The notes under the pieces are model-generated. The model worked only from the letters and a program-made list of their open reading frames with translations, made no database searches and was not told the DNA's origin. From Hofstenia miamia (Eukaryota; Xenacoelomorpha; Acoela; Hofsteniidae): a stretch of DNA of 22,047 bases. The translations under genes were made by a program, and so were the position numbers. The DNA is taken from positions 4,343,905-4,365,951 of the forward strand of contig CABFPE010000004.1 in the NCBI GenBank assembly GCA_900660155.1, given 5' to 3'. Below are positions 19,211-22,047 of the stretch, piece by piece (position 1 is the first letter of the stretch; every line of letters starts with the position of its first letter).

Positions 19211-19469
19211 GTAATGTTCTTCATAATTCTGCGGATGATATTGATGATAAGTACGATGCCTTAGTTGAAGGCTTAGATGAGATTTTAGAGCGTGTCGGTG
19301 GATTGTTTGATGTTGCTTCTGGATTAACTTCAAATGAAAAACCGGTGATACCAGAGCAGAAAAATACTGATTCGGTAGCTAGTTGGAATAAACCTTTAAG
19401 TCGCAAACGATTAAGTAGAGTAGTTTACGATACAGATAAGTGGAATTCTCCTCCAACCAAACAATCAAG
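19211..19469 (+). CDS. EXOSC10: EXOSC10/RRP6, second exon (end of PMC2NT)
   Basis: The frame continues phase 1 from the previous exon. It encodes DDKYDALVEGLDEILERVGG and then LFDVASGL, the most conserved helical part of the PMC2NT domain (KFDxLVDxNDxILERVGxxLDEASG in relatives). After a variable linker comes SVASWNKPLSRKR, which corresponds to the conserved SSWN motif. The exon ends at 19469 (tcaag before gtatcc), phase 2. The linker after SWN is basic, as in other Rrp6 proteins. Alternative 5' extension to 19154 is possible. Confidence 0.85.
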
Positions 19470-19548
19470 GTATCCATATTTTCATGATATAGATACATCG
19501 ATTCCTATAAATTTCACATTTTTTGATTAATACCTAATTGTGTTTTAG

Positions 19549-19797
19549 CATTTTTCGTCCTCAACTTAACTTTGATGTCAAGGTGGACAATTCATCCCTA
19601 CCATTTATTCCTTTCATCACGCAGAAGCCCAATGCACAGATTCCGCTCTCCCCTGAACTAATTGAATATAATCAAACCGGCCGCAAAATGCACTTGAAAA
19701 ATAACGAAGACCGATGTATTTTGGATTATACGCTGTCAATATCATTAGCCTTACACGATGTACTCGACCAGCATCCTTATTTCAGTGAGCTTAGGAG
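19549..19797 (+). CDS. EXOSC10: EXOSC10/RRP6, third exon (linker before the exonuclease)
   Basis: Preceded by a 79-nt intron (19470-19548) ending gttttag. The first codon is completed in phase 2, giving SIFRPQLNFDVKVDNSSLPF and then ITQKPNAQIPL. These match the RPQLKFxxxIDNSxxPFxP and KPNAxxPL motifs that link PMC2NT to the DEDD exonuclease in EXOSC10. The exon ends HPYFSELRR and stops before gtaaat at 19798, phase 2; relatives have HPYxYEL at this point. The next exon, which should start the exonuclease region, is not found in the remaining 2.2 kb. The gene is therefore either cut by the window or interrupted by the insertions downstream. Confidence 0.85.
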
Positions 19798-20593
19798 GTA
19801 AATCGTTTTCTTGTTTCTGATAAGCATCAGTTATGCCTAAATACTTAAAGAACAGCTAATATTCTACTTTATACTTATTTAGTGTCATCTCAATTACATT
19901 AGGGAGTTAACTAAAAAACGTATTCGATGAAACTTGTTCATATTTTTCTTAATTTTTGAAATATAACCTGCTTTATTTGAAGGTGCATAGTGAATAGGGC
20001 ATATACAAGCACGTAGTTAGAAATTTCGAGTGCAGGCTCCAAATTATATGAAAAAAGCAATAATATGCCCCAAGAAACAAATTTGAAAAAATTTAACTCT
20101 GTCATTCGCGAATCAAGAGCTATCATTAATGAATAATTTCTCATATGCATACAATTTCGATTTATATGGTATACCTGTAACACTGATGGTGAAGTTAAAT
20201 GTTAGTAAGCAACAAAGCAGCCTAAATCTTATGTAAGGAGCGAACCAAATTTTCATAAGATTAAGAAACTTTCCCGCTTATACAAGTAGCAAAAAATCAT
20301 CATGTATGCAAATTGCAATTTAGTTAAATTTCAAAATCTAGTTAAATTATCGATATCGCTGGATGAAACTTTACGATTTATTTGATTAAACAAAGTCCCT
20401 TTGCTGATAGTAGTAGTCCCTTTGCTGACATTTAGTAGCAAGCATTGCGTAAGCTATCTTTATCTAGCTGTTGCACGATTTACATAATTCATTATTTATT
20501 ATTTAATTGCAGCCATATTTTCGCATTTTCTCCATCTGTGAATTGATGATTCAATTTTGATATTTTTACTCATTTCGAAATTGTCGCTGTTTT
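19798..20593 (+). other. Apparent EXOSC10 intron, no exon found
   Basis: It starts with a good donor (gtaaat). I checked acceptor-like AGs (for example after ttatttag at 19882 and ttgcag at 20512); the frames behind them close after 8 to 11 codons and do not resemble EXOSC10. A short tandem-like repeat, ctttgctga with tagtagtccc (around 20398-20430), is present. AT-rich otherwise. Confidence 0.6.
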
Positions 20594-21470
20594 AATAAAA
20601 ATAATGATAATAAAAAAATTAAAACAAGTAAAGTTTTACTGCAGCGAGGACAGTCGCAGGAGATGAAATAGGAGCAGATCGAAGAGTAGGCGAAGTTTTA
20701 GAAAGGCTCAGCAACGAGGAAAGACATCAGGGATTTCTTGGAGCTCGGTGGCGGGGAAAAGAAATCGATCGCTGTTGGAGGGTTGAGAGTTAAGATGTAA
20801 TTAGCAGCAGTACAATCACGTTAGATAAACGAGAGCAGGGTGCGATATTTCTTGGTACGACGAATGGAGAAAATGACATCATTAGAGCGAGTGGAGCGGG
20901 AATTATTGAACTTAATGAAATCAAAATAATCAAGATCCAATTTGCGAGTGAGCAGTCGATTGAACAGGCGGAGATCCCAGGCATTGAGGAAGTGACAGTG
21001 GGAGAGTGGAAAATTTGATAAGGGCGTCTTTGTATGGCAAATAAGAGATCCATTTGAAGGCACGCTTGTGGAAACGTTCCAAAGAGTGGAACAAGGAACG
21101 GAAAGGCCAGCAACGGGGAGAAGCATAGAGAAGAATGGCGCGAGGAATGGACTTGAACAAAGAAAGTTTCACAGCAACCGAGGAATTAAAGGGAAGTGAC
21201 AAGTAGAGATGTGCATGTGCGGCAGATCACGAATACCATAGTATGACACGATGCGGTAGTTGTTAAGAAAATCGTCATTGTTGCATACCGCTTTGACAAA
21301 GCATGGAGAAGCACCGTCAAAGAAAGCACATTGAGAATTTGAGGAAAAATTAATATTTGAAATACCAATACTAACAATTTCAAGAACTTTTGTCAACGTT
21401 TGAGTTGCTAAGCTCACGGGTGAGGCTTTTGGGGGTAGAATCACTAACTTTCAAGTCATTGCGTTATATT
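20594..21470 (-). mobile_element. Family B CR1-like LINE, antisense 3' copy
   Basis: The minus strand encodes the C-terminal third of an ORF2: AILLYASPRCWPF, LERFHKRAFKWISYLPYKDA, then after a frameshift LRLFNRLLTRKLDLDYFDFI, and TAANYIL leading to SCDCPRCSKT. The order (LYxSPxW, LERxQxRxxKWI, LxR, then the terminal N-x-W-N-like segment) is that of the region after the RT palm in CR1-group LINEs. The end, from 20830 to about 20600, matches 13929-14130 closely. Its 3' tail is ATT-rich and lies at the left end. The catalytic palm is absent. It sits antisense in the apparent EXOSC10 intron. Confidence 0.85.
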
Positions 21471-21881
21471 GTGTTGAGTTTCTGTGGCATTTGATTGTGG
21501 CAAAATATTGTTGTTTTACCAAAATTTCTACCACCCCGTTCTATTGGCAAGTATCGCATTTACCAAGTAGAGTCAAGTACTTAAGCAATATTTTCGAGTG
21601 CATATTATCAAGTATTCAGAAAAAGTAAAGTATTTCAAATATTTTCATACTGTTATCAACATCAATAGTCATTTTGGTTCGAACACATTAACAAAAGTTT
21701 TCAGTAGTCCGTGAATTTTGTTTCACTTTAAGTGGTTTTAAGATTCCTGCCGCTTTACCAAAAAATCTTTAGTAGATTTGTAAAGCCAAGTCTTGCAGAA
21801 TTGCTGCTTGAATTTCTGTTTCTAATAGGTGGAAAAACACAGTATCGAATTGTTATTACACAGATTAATTAGATTTCAGCT
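21471..21881. other. Non-coding, nothing recognised
   Basis: AT-rich sequence between the family B copy and the right-edge open frame. No repeat or splice signal of note apart from an atttcag at 21873-21879. Confidence 0.5.
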
Positions 21882-21896
21882 ATGCCTCCAATTTAG

Positions 21897-22046
21897 CTTT
21901 CCGACCTCAAAAATTTGAGCGATGCCCAGTTTGCCTCCGCTGTTGGTGGTCTGAAGAAAGACGCCATCATTTCGTTGTTGCGCCAAATGGTCACTGCTCT
22001 TTCTTCCTTAACTTCGCCCCCCTCCCATTTTCTTCCGATCCTTACA
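21897..22046 (+). CDS. Partial open frame at the right edge, possibly start of a LINE ORF1
   Basis: Open from 21897 to the window end. It reads LSDLKNLSDAQFASAVGGLK, then KDAIISLLRQMVTAL and a Ser/Pro-rich run. An ATG four codons earlier (21882) is in frame but separated by TAG at 21894. GC content and CpG use are higher than in the surroundings and resemble family B coding sequence. A short leucine-rich helix followed by Ser/Pro linker at the N-terminus would suit a CR1-group ORF1. It does not resemble any part of EXOSC10. A host exon after the atttcag acceptor is the alternative. Confidence 0.35.
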
Positions 22047-22047
22047 T

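Noticed and set aside
1..22047. CRISPR array, phage or bacterial gene cluster
   Set aside because: No regular spacer-repeat arrays and no bacterial gene organisation; introns and metazoan TEs point to an animal genome.

Overview
The window looks like nuclear DNA of an AT-rich invertebrate animal. The evidence is a spliced host gene with short introns and a dense load of typical metazoan repeats: Tc1/mariner-like MITEs and a DDE transposase remnant, a hAT remnant, CR1-like LINEs with an endonuclease-RT ORF2 and a PHD-finger ORF1, and an RLE-type LINE. I see no bacterial operons, Shine-Dalgarno patterns or CRISPR array. I cannot name the species.

Layout. 1-1780: AT microsatellites, two TA-flanked MITEs back to back (113-661 and 679-950), a Tc1/mariner-like DDE transposase remnant (1316-1612) and a (TAA)n tract. 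1780-2946: a tRNA-like head followed by an internally deleted LINE that keeps only the N-terminal ORF part and the C-terminal restriction-like endonuclease part. 3025-7850: at least three diverged, decayed copies of one unidentified protein-coding repeat. Two of them lie tail to tail as a long inverted repeat (4690-5618 against 5928-6905). The best-preserved copy has a cysteine/histidine cluster spaced like the SMAD4-binding domain of Ski/Sno. 7850-11227: AT-rich sequence without a convincing gene, containing a tRNA-Glu-like pseudogene or SINE head. The whole stretch from about 1827 to 11227 is almost free of CG dinucleotides, and both edges are sharp. 11829-12062: a fold-back MITE with an 8-bp target duplication. 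12170-15030: a decayed CR1-like LINE (family A) on the minus strand, ORF1 then ORF2, with a 3' fragment of a second CR1-like LINE (family B) inserted near the start of ORF2. 16057-16420: hAT transposase C-terminal remnant, minus strand. 17270-17925: decayed RT segment, plus strand.

The only convincing host gene is the 5' part of EXOSC10/RRP6, the nuclear exosome 3'-5' exoribonuclease, with coding exons at 18883-19102, 19211-19469 and 19549-19797 on the plus strand. The exonuclease exons are not in the window. Downstream lie a long apparent intron holding an antisense family-B LINE copy (20594-21470) and, at the right edge, a short open frame that may be the start of another retroelement ORF1.

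The best candidate for something undescribed is the multicopy Ski-like repeat family inside the CpG-depleted block. The sharp composition edges also make a chimeric assembly a serious alternative explanation.
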